DNA from: Synechococcus sp. AG-673-F03 | GTDB taxonomy: Bacteria; Cyanobacteriota; Cyanobacteriia; PCC-6307; Cyanobiaceae | DNA length: 36,216 nt | Assembly: GCA_003211205.1 (NCBI GenBank) | Contig: QCTJ01000018.1 | Coordinates: 1-36,216, forward strand | Direction: 5' to 3' | Shown here: in pieces, positions 8,414 through 16,123 of the stretch | Numbering within the stretch: the stretch's first letter is position 1 | How the letters are laid out: the number at the start of each line of letters is the position of its first letter | The notes under the pieces: model-generated | The model's database searches: none | What the model was told of the DNA's origin: nothing | Seen by the model: only the letters and a program-made list of their open reading frames with translations | Made by a program: the position numbers and the translations under genes

Positions 8414-8763
8414 ATGACCCTCCGCAATCGATTGATCGCAGCTGCTTCTATTGCCTTGGCGCTATCAACTCCCAGCGCTCTTTCCGCGGCAACTCTGCAA
8501 GAAAAATCCAGTTTTCATACAGTATCGGCACGCAAGCTGGAAAACAGTATTGCGCTAAGAAAGCAGCTCAAGAAGCGATGGAAGAAGGAACTGCCATTGC
8601 CATGGGTCAGGCAAGCATTCCGATGTCAGTGATTAGCAAAATGGACTTTGAAGATGATCGCTACGCACTGCCTATGATGGAGGGCATGATGTCTTATGCC
8701 ATCGATCATTGCCCACAACGAGCCAAAAGGCTTTTCCCCGACCTCTATAAAATGGCTGACTAA
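8414..8763 (+). pseudogene. Secreted protein, split by a frameshift
   Basis: The ATG at 8414 has a good ribosome site and begins a clear signal peptide (MTLRNRLIAAASIALALSTP, then SALSA|AT) but leaves coding sense after about residue 31. The next frame, from about 8503 to 8763, carries the apparent mature part: SIGTQAGKQYCAKKAAQEAM, a Met-rich middle (ALPMMEGMMSYAIDHC) and a LFPDLYKMAD end. Joining them needs one base added or a -1 slip near GAAAAAT (8501-8507). The restored product would be about 116 residues with two Cys, exported. This may be a pseudogene, an assembly error in the A-run, or, less likely, programmed slippage. I recognise no named family. Confidence 0.6.
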
Positions 8764-8925
8764 TCAATAGCGCTTAGGCTCTGAGAAGGATTGCAATCAT
8801 TTTGAATTGATTGTGATCGGGGATCACTGGATTGGATGGAACAATCATTCATTGATTTCTCAGCCTGTCCTCAGGTTTACGCTTCACCTTGGGATTATTC
8901 AGATAGCAGGCTCATCCATGTCTCT

Positions 8926-9057
8926 ATGTCAACGGCTATCGACTTCAAAGCGCAGTATGGGTTGAGTGACGCGTTGCTGCTTTCATTTTTGTTGGCTGGC
9001 CTTTCCTCTGTTCCTGTTGGCTTTGTCTTAATTATGTGGTTTGACCTGATTCCCTAG
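8926..9057 (+). CDS. Possible 43-residue single-helix membrane protein
   Basis: From ATG 8926 the frame reads MSTAIDFKAQYGLSDALLLS and then a membrane helix ending in MWFDLIP. A longer in-frame start at 8836 exists, but the extra part lacks order. No strong ribosome site is visible, so this is a tentative call. It would sit in the same membrane as the neighbouring small proteins. Confidence 0.35.
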   Translation: MSTAIDFKAQYGLSDALLLSFLLAGLSSVPVGFVLIMWFDLIP

Positions 9058-9145
9058 TTCGGTGACAGCATCTTTGGCTTGGTTGCCTGTGCAGACTGCT
9101 GCAAGCCCTTTCGTTGTAGTCTCGGCTCCTGATTCAATGAGTTGC

Positions 9146-9322
9146 ATGTCGAATCGACGGATCGCTCTAGTGATTGGAACCGTTGTCGGTTTAATTGCGA
9201 TCGTTGCTTGGGTCGCTGAAATAGACATTGTTTTTCAAGAGTCAGCGGAAGAACAAGAGCCGAATCAAAAGTCGCTGGTGATTGATGAGTCTTCTTCTGA
9301 GTCAAAGGCTTTTGCGAAATGA
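9146..9322 (+). CDS. Small membrane-anchored hypothetical protein
   Basis: From ATG 9146 (or ATG 9137, three codons earlier), 58 residues: a short basic start (MSNRRIA), one membrane helix (LVIGTVVGLIAIVAWVAEI) and an acidic, Ser/Glu-rich tail (QESAEEQEPNQKSLVIDESS). The basic-helix-acidic pattern is typical of a single-pass protein with one soluble tail. No family is recognised. Confidence 0.45.
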   Translation: MSNRRIALVIGTVVGLIAIVAWVAEIDIVFQESAEEQEPNQKSLVIDESSSESKAFAK

Positions 9323-9368
9323 CATGACGTTCCGCCTGGATTAGTCTTTCTTTAGTTGCCATGCGTGC

Positions 9369-9704
9369 GTGCTACAGACAATTGTTTTGGTGTGTCTTGG
9401 CCTTATATGGGCTCTTTATGTAAGAAGAACAAAGGCAGTCATTAAAAATTTAAGGTTGCAGCTTAGAGATCATCAGCTTCTAGAACATGCTGCAATCAAT
9501 TGGTGTTGCTGTGCTATTCAGCGTGCCGACAATAAGGATGAGCTGCTGAAGGCTTTTTGCCAGTTTGTTGATACCGGTCGTGAAATTATTGACTATCCGG
9601 ATCGTCTCGCTGAGTTTATGAGCATCAACGGGCTCACAGAGGTTCAGCACATGAGGAATATCATTGTTTTGGACAAGGTTCTGAAATCGTTTAATGAGCG
9701 TTAA
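9369..9704 (+). CDS. Hypothetical membrane-anchored helical protein
   Basis: A 111-residue protein with a GTG start. An N-terminal membrane anchor (TIVLVCLGLIWALYV) is followed by a charged helical region with a CCC run (AINWCCCAIQRAD) and a helical end (MRNIIVLDKVLKSFNER). The soluble part looks well ordered, with regular hydrophobic spacing. Same strand as the two small membrane genes before it. No family is recognised. Confidence 0.55.
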   Translation: MLQTIVLVCLGLIWALYVRRTKAVIKNLRLQLRDHQLLEHAAINWCCCAIQRADNKDELLKAFCQFVDTGREIIDYPDRLAEFMSINGLTEVQHMRNIIVLDKVLKSFNER

Positions 9705-9770
9705 TTGATCAGGGCTGGATTTTTCCTGCGCTGCTTTCTAAGTTAAATATTGCTCTGGTATGTATTCATA

Positions 9771-10409
9771 CTACCTCCGTGATGATCTTTTTGCTGTGCT
9801 GATTTTAATCGAGAAACTCTTATCTTTGCATTCCGCAGTCACGTCCGAGGCTTCGCCCGCTGGGATCAGAACTACTCCTCCTTTCTGTCCATAGTCCGGT
9901 CCGCGATATTGACTGATTTCTGAATAACCAGCTTTGCCTGCATCGCAATCCACCGTCACGGCCGCCAGTTTGTCGCTTCTGACCTCAAACACTTGTCCCA
10001 GGTTCTCGTTGAGGTCCACTGATGTTCCCGTCTCAGTGCTCAGCGTCGTTTGAATGCTTGCAGGGCTGCAGACACTGGTGACATCTGTTGGTGTGCTGTA
10101 GTCCGAGGTATAGCTGAACGGCAAGTCTTGAGGAAATACCGTCATGGAGACCTGGAGTGGATGGTCTTGTCCTTCCAACCGCTCGTACTGCATGGGGTAG
10201 GTCTCTTCAACGTCGTCGTAAACCGCCATTTGCAGAAGAGTTGGGCTGCACCATGTCACGACTGTCTGAAGTTTTGACCTGTCAATCCCGATGGTTCCTT
10301 GTTGAAAGGGGCCATTGCTCAGAAATGTTTTTTCTTCAAATCGATCTGATGCTGTACAGCCTGCTAGCAGGGTTGTGATTGAAAGAACGATGGCAACAAA
10401 GCTCTTCAT
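9771..10409 (-). CDS. Putative lipoprotein
   Basis: A 212-residue protein from ATG 10409. The start MKSFVAIVLSITTLLAGCTA is a lipoprotein signal with the lipobox LAGC, so the mature protein would be anchored by Cys. The rest is beta-rich with five further Cys (in WCSPTLL, SVCSPAS, VDCDAG and AECKD among others), which could pair as disulphides in the periplasm. A longer in-frame start at 10472 would hide the signal, so the internal ATG is preferred. It is divergent from nothing close and converges with the 9369 gene. No named family is recognised. Confidence 0.7.
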   Translation of the reverse strand: MKSFVAIVLSITTLLAGCTASDRFEEKTFLSNGPFQQGTIGIDRSKLQTVVTWCSPTLLQMAVYDDVEETYPMQYERLEGQDHPLQVSMTVFPQDLPFSYTSDYSTPTDVTSVCSPASIQTTLSTETGTSVDLNENLGQVFEVRSDKLAAVTVDCDAGKAGYSEISQYRGPDYGQKGGVVLIPAGEASDVTAECKDKSFSIKISTAKRSSRR

Positions 10410-10542
10410 GTGTTGATCAATGATTTCGATATTGGATGGTTTGTGTTTGTGCAGGAGTCTTGATTCCTGCACGACATTCTATTTCCAGGCTTTCTGAATG
10501 ATCTGCTTGCTATGTTCAAAGCTGGAGCGTAATGAGGCTCAT

Positions 10543-10752
10543 TCAAGACCCAGGCTTGATCGCTTCTTTCACTGATTCAACGCCTTTTTGGATCGCTTCT
10601 GCCGGCACTCTGAGCTTCTGTTGCTGAGTATTAGACCAGATGTTGACGGCGTAGACGATGGCGCCACCCACGATCAATGCGGCAAGAACAAGTCCAATCC
10701 CGTTGCCACCCTCTTGAATCACGACAGGTCTTTGCTGTTCCTGATCACTCAT
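10543..10752 (-). CDS. Small single-pass membrane protein
   Basis: A 69-residue protein starting MSDQEQQRPVVIQEGGNGIG, followed by one membrane helix (LVLAALIVGGAIVYAVNIW) and a basic amphipathic tail. The ATG at 10752 is chosen because AGAGGAG lies six bases before it; an upstream in-frame start overlaps that site. No family is recognised. Confidence 0.65.
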   Translation of the reverse strand: MSDQEQQRPVVIQEGGNGIGLVLAALIVGGAIVYAVNIWSNTQQQKLRVPAEAIQKGVESVKEAIKPGS

Positions 10753-10893
10753 CGATGCTCCTCTCACTGTTCATCACTGCCCTTTGTTGTAGCCATTGAT
10801 TGTTGTCTTGTCTGTCTGCGCCGATGGATTTGATCGCTGGCATCGTTGTCGCTATGACAAGCCATAACGTCACCAGTTCGGAGTGTTCGGGCC

Positions 10894-11196
10894 ATGCTCA
10901 CCACCAGCACCCGCCTGAAACTGCAGTCAATCCTTCGGCGAGTGGCTGAGGGGTCCAGTGTCAGTCTGTCGGATCGTGTTTATCTCCAGAAATTCGCCGA
11001 CCGCGATCGCACGGTCTCGTCCTGGCTGCGTCGTGCTCGGCGGCAACAACTTTTTGGGCTCCCTCTCGAAGGTCTTGACAGCCTTCTCGATGGTCTTGAT
11101 CTGGGCAGTGCCGAACCCGACCAGCAGCACAGTCCCAAGGCCGATGACCTCGGCGATTGGTTCGCAGGGGCCGATTCCTGGCTGAGACGCGACTGA
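10894..11196 (+). CDS. Conserved hypothetical cyanobacterial protein
   Basis: A 100-residue soluble protein: MLTTSTRLKLQSILRRVAEG, then DRVYLQKFADRDRTVSSWLRRARRQQ and an acidic end with DDLGDWFAGADSWLRRD. The Arg-rich helical first half and acidic C terminus are regular, and the opening resembles a protein conserved in marine Synechococcus, recalled from memory. No function is known to me. Confidence 0.7.
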   Translation: MLTTSTRLKLQSILRRVAEGSSVSLSDRVYLQKFADRDRTVSSWLRRARRQQLFGLPLEGLDSLLDGLDLGSAEPDQQHSPKADDLGDWFAGADSWLRRD

Positions 11197-11264
11197 GGTT
11201 CGCTTAGCGTTGATTGAGTGCTTGCTGTCTCGTCTTGAACAACATCTCACGGGGAGTGATATAC

Positions 11265-11483
11265 GTGTCGGTCTGGGTCGTGATTTGGGGCACTGCTTCC
11301 TCATTAGTGGATTGGTTGCTTCTCCACGCTGATCTTTATCAAGAAGGGAGTTTCGGTCAGGCCGCCACCTTCATCGGCTATGGGGCTGCTGCCTCCGTTC
11401 TCGCGGTGCGTCTTTCCAGTCGCTTCCTGTTCAAAATCCAGGCTGCCGAGCAGAGTGCCGACAGCGATCAGTCAGCCAGCTGA
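11265..11483 (+). CDS. Small two-helix membrane protein
   Basis: A GTG at 11265 with GGGAG eight bases upstream gives 72 residues; a longer frame begins at TTG 11214. The helices are VWVVIWGTASSLVDWLLL and AATFIGYGAAASVLAVRLS, with a polar Gln/Ser/Asp tail. The last 16 bases overlap the 3' end of the rhomboid gene on the other strand. The function is unknown. Confidence 0.6.
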   Translation: MSVWVVIWGTASSLVDWLLLHADLYQEGSFGQAATFIGYGAAASVLAVRLSSRFLFKIQAAEQSADSDQSAS

Positions 11484-12013
11484 TCCGGCGATTGATGGAA
11501 CGCCAGTGCAGCCAGCATTCCGGCTGCAAATCCGGATGCATGTCCGATCCAGCTCACGCCGGTGGGAGATGCCCAGGGAAGCAGGCCAGGCAGGGCACTT
11601 CCGTAGAGCAGCAGCGCGATGGTGCTCAGCAGGATCGACAGAGGACGTCGTTCCAGAAAACCGATCAGCACCAGATAGCCCAGCAACCCGTAGACCACTC
11701 CGGACAAGCCGTGCGAACCAACCGGCCACAACAGCCAGACAGGAATCTCCAGAACGATCACGGCAATCCAGATGCTCAGATAAGCCCTCTGGCTTCTGGC
11801 CAGTACGAGATAGCTCAGCGGTAGAAACACCAGGCTGTTCGTGAGTAGATGGCCGAAGCCTTGGTGGCTGAATGGTGCTGTGAACAAGGTCCACCAAGGT
11901 GTTCCAGGACCCATCGCCAGGTTCCAGCGACCGCCGAGGAGCAGTTGATCCACCAGTTCCTGAAGCCAGGCCAAGCCCAGCAGAATCAGAGGCAGAGCGA
12001 TCAATCCAGCCAC
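11468..12013 (-). CDS. Rhomboid-family intramembrane serine protease
   Basis: About 181 residues from GTG 12013, which has AGAGAG upstream; an ATG at 12085 gives a 205-residue form with a polar extension. Five or six membrane helices are visible. The conserved loop segment with a WNL-type entry and TAPFSHQGFGHLLTNSLVF, the catalytic Ser in GLSGVVYGLLGY, and the catalytic His in SWIGHASGFAAGM are all in rhomboid order. These enzymes cut membrane-spanning substrates within the bilayer. The substrate is unknown. It converges with the 11265 gene and is divergent from the FAD enzyme gene. Confidence 0.85.
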   Translation of the reverse strand: MAGLIALPLILLGLAWLQELVDQLLLGGRWNLAMGPGTPWWTLFTAPFSHQGFGHLLTNSLVFLPLSYLVLARSQRAYLSIWIAVIVLEIPVWLLWPVGSHGLSGVVYGLLGYLVLIGFLERRPLSILLSTIALLLYGSALPGLLPWASPTGVSWIGHASGFAAGMLAALAFHQSPDQLAD

Positions 12014-12143
12014 ATGTTCTCTCTGATCACTGAAGCAGTTTTTGGCCGATCTCGGTTCGCCATGTTGGTGACAGCCGATGTTCATGTGTCGGAATTCAGC
12101 TCCGACCCGCTATGAACTGACCAGACACCGAGCGGATCGCAGC

Positions 12144-13679
12144 ATGACCACCAAGTGTGAGGTGATCGTGATCGGCAGCGGTATCGGTGGTCTCTGTTGT
12201 GCTGCGCTCTGTGCCAGAGCTGGCCATGAGGTGATGGTTCTCGAAGCTCATGGCCATCCGGGCGGAGCTGCACATGGATTTGAGCGGCAGGGCTATCAGT
12301 TCGAATCAGGCCCTTCTCTCTGGAGCGGACTTGGCCGATGGCCAAGCAGCAACCCGTTGGCTCAGATTCTCAAAGCCTTGGATGAACCTCTGGAGGTCAT
12401 CCCCTATCGAGACTGGGATGTGTTGTTCCCCGAGGGACATCTGCGCATCGGGGTGGGCGCTGACGGTTTCGAACAGGTTGTCGCTGATCTGCGAGGAACG
12501 GCGGCGGTCGAGGAGTGGCGTCGTTTCGCTGAGGTGTTGCAGCCCATCGCAGCAGCGGCGGACGCACTGCCGTTATTGGCACTACCGCCGGGTGGACTCG
12601 ACGGTCTTGGACCACTTCTGCGACGCAGCGGTCGATTGCTCCCCCACCTACCGGCTCTGCGCCATCTCAGCGGTGCCTTCGGTCCGCTGGTGGATCGTCA
12701 CCTTCAGGATCCCTTCCTTCGCCATTGGGTTGATTTGCTCTGTTTTCTGATCAGTGGAATGCCCATGGCAGACACCAATGCGGCAGCGATGGCAACACTG
12801 TTTGGTGAATGGTTTGAACCTGAGGCCTGCCTTGATTTCCCCAAAGGTGGGAGTGCTTCTGTGGTTCAGGCCCTCGTCCGTGGTCTTGAGAAACATGGCG
12901 GCAGCTTGCGCCTTGGCGCCCGGGTGAAGCGGGTCTTGCTGGATGGAGACAGGGCCGTCGGCGTCGAGCTGGTCAATGGTGAACAGTTCGCTGCGGATCA
13001 TGTGGTCAGTAACGCTGATGCCTGGAGTACGGCGAAGCTGTTGCCTGAGGCGACATCGCCTTCCTGGCGCCATCAACGCCTAGAGACTCCAGCCTGCGCT
13101 TCCTTTCTCCATCTGCACCTGGGCTTTGATGCCAGTGGCCTCGAGGATCTGCCCATTCATACGGTGTGGGTTGGAGACTGGGAACGGGGAATCGAGGCCG
13201 AACGCAATGCCGTGGTGGTTTCGATTCCGTCGGTGCTTGATGCCGCGATGGCGCCTGCCGGTCAGCACGTTCTGCATGCCTACACACCGGCCAATGAACC
13301 GTGGTCGCACTGGAGTGGTTTGGAACGTTCAACGGCTGCCTACGACAAGCAGCGGGAGCAGCGCTGTTCGGTGTTCTGGCAGGTGCTTGAGCAGTGCATC
13401 CCGGATCTGCGCAGCCGCTGTCGGATCGTGATGGAGGGCACGCCTCTCACCCATCGTCATTTCCTGTCGGTGCATCAGGGCAGTTATGGCCCAGCGCTGT
13501 CGGCTGCCAAGGGGTTGTTCCCAGGTGTGCAGACGCCTGTGCAAGGTTTTCTTCAATGTGGAGCCAGCACCTTCCCTGGTATCGGCATTCCGCCTGTGGC
13601 CGCCAGTGGAGCGATGGCTGCCCATGCGATCACCGGACAGCGGGCTCAGAAGCAATTGCTGGAGAGCTTGTCTCTTTGA
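12144..13679 (+). CDS. FAD-dependent oxidoreductase, CrtI/CrtH (carotene isomerase-like) family
   Basis: A 511-residue flavoprotein. The N-terminal FAD motif VIVIGSGIGGLCCAALCARA is followed by VLEAHGHPGGAAHGFERQG and FESGPSLWSGL, the pattern of carotenoid desaturase and carotene isomerase (CrtI/CrtH) proteins. The C terminus has the second flavin segment (LFPGVQTPVQGFLQCGASTF). The family acts on hydrophobic polyenes at the membrane, but several paralogues have no assigned substrate, so a carotenoid role is an inference. The start at 12144 is taken because the flavin motif begins immediately after it; the upstream extension overlaps the rhomboid promoter side. Downstream by about 100 bases is a methyltransferase gene on the same strand. 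Confidence 0.85.
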   Translation: MTTKCEVIVIGSGIGGLCCAALCARAGHEVMVLEAHGHPGGAAHGFERQGYQFESGPSLWSGLGRWPSSNPLAQILKALDEPLEVIPYRDWDVLFPEGHLRIGVGADGFEQVVADLRGTAAVEEWRRFAEVLQPIAAAADALPLLALPPGGLDGLGPLLRRSGRLLPHLPALRHLSGAFGPLVDRHLQDPFLRHWVDLLCFLISGMPMADTNAAAMATLFGEWFEPEACLDFPKGGSASVVQALVRGLEKHGGSLRLGARVKRVLLDGDRAVGVELVNGEQFAADHVVSNADAWSTAKLLPEATSPSWRHQRLETPACASFLHLHLGFDASGLEDLPIHTVWVGDWERGIEAERNAVVVSIPSVLDAAMAPAGQHVLHAYTPANEPWSHWSGLERSTAAYDKQREQRCSVFWQVLEQCIPDLRSRCRIVMEGTPLTHRHFLSVHQGSYGPALSAAKGLFPGVQTPVQGFLQCGASTFPGIGIPPVAASGAMAAHAITGQRAQKQLLESLSL

Positions 13680-13780
13680 TCAACCACACACCTACCAGCT
13701 GCGCATTGCAACGCGCCTAGAGACGCGCTTCGTCGCTGGTTTCTTTAGGTTCCGGGTTGATTGGACATCAGGAATTACCC

Positions 13781-14446
13781 GTGGCCGTGCAGGTCTTGAA
13801 CGACAACGAGCGCTTCAAGCTCGATGACAGCGATGATGCGCTGTTTTACAGCGACCCCCGCTTTGTTCAGCATCTCGATGCAGCGTTTCGTTCGCGCTTG
13901 ACCCAGCTATATCGCGACCGCATCCCCAGTTGTGCGGTTGTTCTTGATCTGATGAGCAGCTGGGTGAGTCATCTGCCCGAGGAACAGCACTACGAGCAGG
14001 TGATCGGCCATGGATTGAATGCTCAGGAGTTGCAGGCCAATCCGCGTCTCGACCGTCACTGGGTGCAGAACCTGAATCGCGATCAGACTCTTCCCCTCGA
14101 CGACGCCAGTGTCGACTGCACCTTGATCGTGGCCGGCTGGCAGTATCTGCAGCAGCCGGAGTCTGTGGCCGCCGAGCTGCTGCGCATCACCCGCCCCAAG
14201 GGTCAGGTCATCTGTGCTTTCAGTAATCGCATGTTCTTCACAAAGGCGCCTCAGATCTGGACCGATGGCGGTGACGGCGACCACCTTCGCTACGTGGCCG
14301 AGGTGATGATGGCGCAGGGATGGCCTAAGCCTGAATTGGTTGCTGAACAGACGCAGCAATCCGGCCCTCTCGGTTGGGTCGGCGCGAAGGGAGATCCCTT
14401 TTTTGCAGTGATCGCAAGCAAGCCCTTGGATTCAGATTCCGTCTGA
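13781..14446 (+). CDS. SAM-dependent methyltransferase (class I)
   Basis: About 221 residues from GTG 13781 (AGGAAT upstream); a TTG at 13757 is possible. The methyltransferase fold is seen as VVLDLMSSWVSHLPE (motif I, SAM-binding loop), LPLDDASVDCTLIVAGWQYL (motifs II-III) and ELLRITRPKGQVICAFSN (motif IV onward). The Gly-rich loop is replaced by Met-Ser-Ser, as in a subgroup of class I enzymes. The substrate is not predictable. It follows the CrtI-like gene on the same strand and converges with the TIGR02450 gene with a 15-base overlap. Confidence 0.8.
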   Translation: MAVQVLNDNERFKLDDSDDALFYSDPRFVQHLDAAFRSRLTQLYRDRIPSCAVVLDLMSSWVSHLPEEQHYEQVIGHGLNAQELQANPRLDRHWVQNLNRDQTLPLDDASVDCTLIVAGWQYLQQPESVAAELLRITRPKGQVICAFSNRMFFTKAPQIWTDGGDGDHLRYVAEVMMAQGWPKPELVAEQTQQSGPLGWVGAKGDPFFAVIASKPLDSDSV

Positions 14447-14674
14447 GTCGTCTGGGGGGATCGGCTGCCAGCCGCTCTGCCATTGCGCCTTGTCTTGAAG
14501 CTGCGTCCAGCGTTCTCTGAGTCGCACCTGAGGCTCCAGCAGTGAAGCCAGTTCAACCCAGCGTTCAGAGCCGCGTCCGCCTTGCAGAACTACGCGGAAA
14601 TGACGGCGTCCTGCACGGGGGGTGAGGCTGGTCCAGGCTTCGGCCGGCTTCCAGGGCACAGAACTGCAGCACAA
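14432..14674 (-). CDS. TIGR02450 family tryptophan-rich protein
   Basis: An 80-residue protein with the pattern VPWKPAEAWTSLTPRAGRRH and FRVVLQ, then several Trp (ERWVELASLL, RERWTQLQDKAQWQSGWQP). This matches the short Trp-rich family TIGR02450, found in cyanobacteria and other bacteria, of unknown function. TTG at 14674 or GTG at 14659 can serve as start; neither has a strong ribosome site. Confidence 0.7.
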   Translation of the reverse strand: MCCSSVPWKPAEAWTSLTPRAGRRHFRVVLQGGRGSERWVELASLLEPQVRLRERWTQLQDKAQWQSGWQPIPPDDSDGI

Positions 14675-14745
14675 CGGAGGAGAGCATGATCATGCCTCGC
14701 GTTCCGCCCTCTCGATGTTGTCAGGATTCGGTTGCCATTAGCGAC

Positions 14746-15414
14746 TCAACAGCTGATGATTGCGTCCTGCAAGCTCACCACGGGCTGCTGCTTGGAACTG
14801 GTGACTTCAAGGATTTTTCCGATCGAATCGGAGGTGTTCAAGGCTTCGATGCAGCAGCGTGCAACCAGGCGGCGAGGGATTGAATCGCTTTCCTGCTTGT
14901 CAGCTCCAGTCCACAGCACGCCTTCCTCGTCCAGATCGTCTTCGCGTTCATTGAGTCCACCAGGTCTGATCACTGTCCAGTCGAGCCCACTGTTTTCCAG
15001 ATTGCGCTCACCAACACGCTTCCAAACCAGGATTAAGCCAAACAGGTTGAGTGGGTGTTTCCAGCGCCCTGCGCATAAGGAACTGACCAGCACCACGCGC
15101 TTCACACCAAGGCGCTGGCAACTCTCGACCTGTCGTTCGACGCCCCAAGCATCGACTTTCATGGGCCCCGTCAGGTCAACGGATGGACGTGCTCCTGTCG
15201 CGATCACCAGCGCGTCCACGCCGCGCAGAGAGTCGTCCAAGGTGCTGGAATCCATCAAGCTGAGTCGGTGCTGTTCACAGCCCTCCAGTGATGAGGGAAT
15301 CTGAGAATCAGGACGCAGAAGCAGCCTGGCCTGATCGCCTGAAGCCAGGACTTCTTCGGCAACACGGAAGCCTGTTTTGCCCGAGGCGCCGCTTACGGCA
15401 ATCGTGCGCGTCAT
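14746..15414 (-). CDS. NAD(P)-binding atypical SDR protein (Ycf39/NmrA-like)
   Basis: A 222-residue Rossmann protein. The N terminus IAVSGASGKTGFRVAEEVLA carries the Gly-x-x-Gly-x-x-Gly of atypical short-chain dehydrogenases. Then come DALVIATGARPSVD, RVVLVSSLCAG and LDWTVIRPGGLNE, all standard for the family, without an obvious Tyr-x-x-x-Lys active site. Such proteins often bind NADP(H) and act as assembly factors or reductases; in cyanobacteria Ycf39 works in photosystem II biogenesis. This shorter paralogue has no fixed function. Its 5' end is divergent from the small TM gene at 15575. Confidence 0.85.
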   Translation of the reverse strand: MTRTIAVSGASGKTGFRVAEEVLASGDQARLLLRPDSQIPSSLEGCEQHRLSLMDSSTLDDSLRGVDALVIATGARPSVDLTGPMKVDAWGVERQVESCQRLGVKRVVLVSSLCAGRWKHPLNLFGLILVWKRVGERNLENSGLDWTVIRPGGLNEREDDLDEEGVLWTGADKQESDSIPRRLVARCCIEALNTSDSIGKILEVTSSKQQPVVSLQDAIISC

Positions 15415-15519
15415 AGTCGATCGAGGCAGGCACGAAACCTAGCCATAAAGCCCAGCCATAGACCTCGCTCCTGATACGGCAGCGGTGTTGGCGAGAGATC
15501 GATCAGCACAATCACTTAG

Positions 15520-15567
15520 TTACACAGCTTTACAAAAGGGCTAGTATTGTTTACACAACTTCACAAG
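15520..15567. repeat. Two 17-base direct repeats, 31 bases apart, in a divergent promoter
   Basis: TTACACAGCTTTACAAA at 15520-15536 and TTACACAACTTCACAAG at 15551-15567 match at 14 of 17 bases. A -10-like TAGTAT (15542-15547) lies between them. Repeat spacing is about three helical turns, so two copies of a regulator could bind on one face. It lies in the divergent region between the SDR gene and the small TM gene and is closest to the latter. Confidence 0.5.
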
Positions 15568-15574
15568 CCAGGTG

Positions 15575-15694
15575 ATGACTGATTACTCTGCTGCCATCTA
15601 CGGTCTCATCGCTTTCACCGCTGTGATCACTGCAGGTGTGGTCTACGTGCTGGCTCAGTCGACCGACCTGCCTTCCGTTAAAGCAAGGGGTTGA
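15575..15694 (+). CDS. 39-residue single-helix membrane protein
   Basis: The product begins MTDYSAAIYGLIAFTAVIT, continues with AGVVYVLAQSTDLPS and ends VKARG. It has one membrane helix with a polar N terminus, the size and layout of small thylakoid subunits, but it does not match the Psb, Pet or Psa subunits I can recall. It has a clear upstream region with a -10 and repeats, and is followed by a same-strand gene after three bases. Because of its size it is easy to overlook. Identity is unknown. Confidence 0.55.
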   Translation: MTDYSAAIYGLIAFTAVITAGVVYVLAQSTDLPSVKARG

Positions 15695-15697
15695 TTG

Positions 15698-15898
15698 ATG
15701 TCGATTGATTCGCGTTGCAAGGAACAACAGTCCGTTGCTGATCAGATGTTTATGGATTTTAAGTACACCAGGCCGGGTTCTAATGAGCAGGTTCGTGCTT
15801 TGTCCACACTAAGTTTCCTTGTCGGCATGTGGTCTGATTTTCTAGTGAACGAAGAGAAAAGGATGTCCTCGGCTCTCTCTCTTGAAGCTAGTTCGTAA
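15698..15898 (+). CDS. Hypothetical protein, 66 residues
   Basis: Starts MSIDSRCKEQQSVADQMFMD with AAGGGG about eight bases before the ATG, just after the previous small gene, so co-transcription is likely. The sequence is polar with a hydrophobic middle (LSTLSFLVGMWSDFLV) that could be an amphipathic helix. No family is recognised. An opposite-strand frame across the same bases is less likely because it lacks a ribosome site. Confidence 0.45.
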   Translation: MSIDSRCKEQQSVADQMFMDFKYTRPGSNEQVRALSTLSFLVGMWSDFLVNEEKRMSSALSLEASS

Positions 15899-15984
15899 TT
15901 GTCGATTTCGATTGCCTGAACAGGCCTTGATTCAAGACGTTGAACTAGATTTTTCATGTTCAATGATTTGAGTATCGATTCCTA

Positions 15985-16084
15985 GGGCGCCTGGGTGTTA
16001 TTCACGCGATAAGGGGTGTGCACGGAGAACTACTCCGGGAAGCGCTTAGGGAGAGTCAAGACGGGCCGCCACCCGTCTTTTTTT
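15985..16084 (+). ncRNA. Candidate small RNA or attenuator leader
   Basis: This intergenic stretch has a hairpin at 16023-16037 (CGGAG, loop AACTA, CTCCG) and, 20 bases on, a complete intrinsic terminator ending at 16084. A TATCGAT -10-like element near 15974 would place a start near 15985; the 5' end is a guess. The terminator is 40 bases before the FAD gene start, so the element could be a free small RNA, the 3' end of the 15575-15898 transcript, or an attenuator for the downstream gene. No known riboswitch consensus was recognised. Confidence 0.35.
16058..16084 (+). terminator. Intrinsic terminator
   Basis: AAGACGGG (16058-16065) pairs with CCCGTCTT (16072-16079) around a 6-base loop, followed by seven T (16078-16084). 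This is the strongest forward terminator in the left half of the window. Confidence 0.8.
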
Positions 16085-16123
16085 GATGGCTCCTTCAGAA
16101 TCGAGGCTTTTCCAGAGGTTTCC

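Noticed and set aside
15742-15963. Minus-strand frame opposite the 66-residue gene
   Set aside because: No ribosome site; the + strand frame has AAGGGG and a same-strand neighbour three bases upstream.
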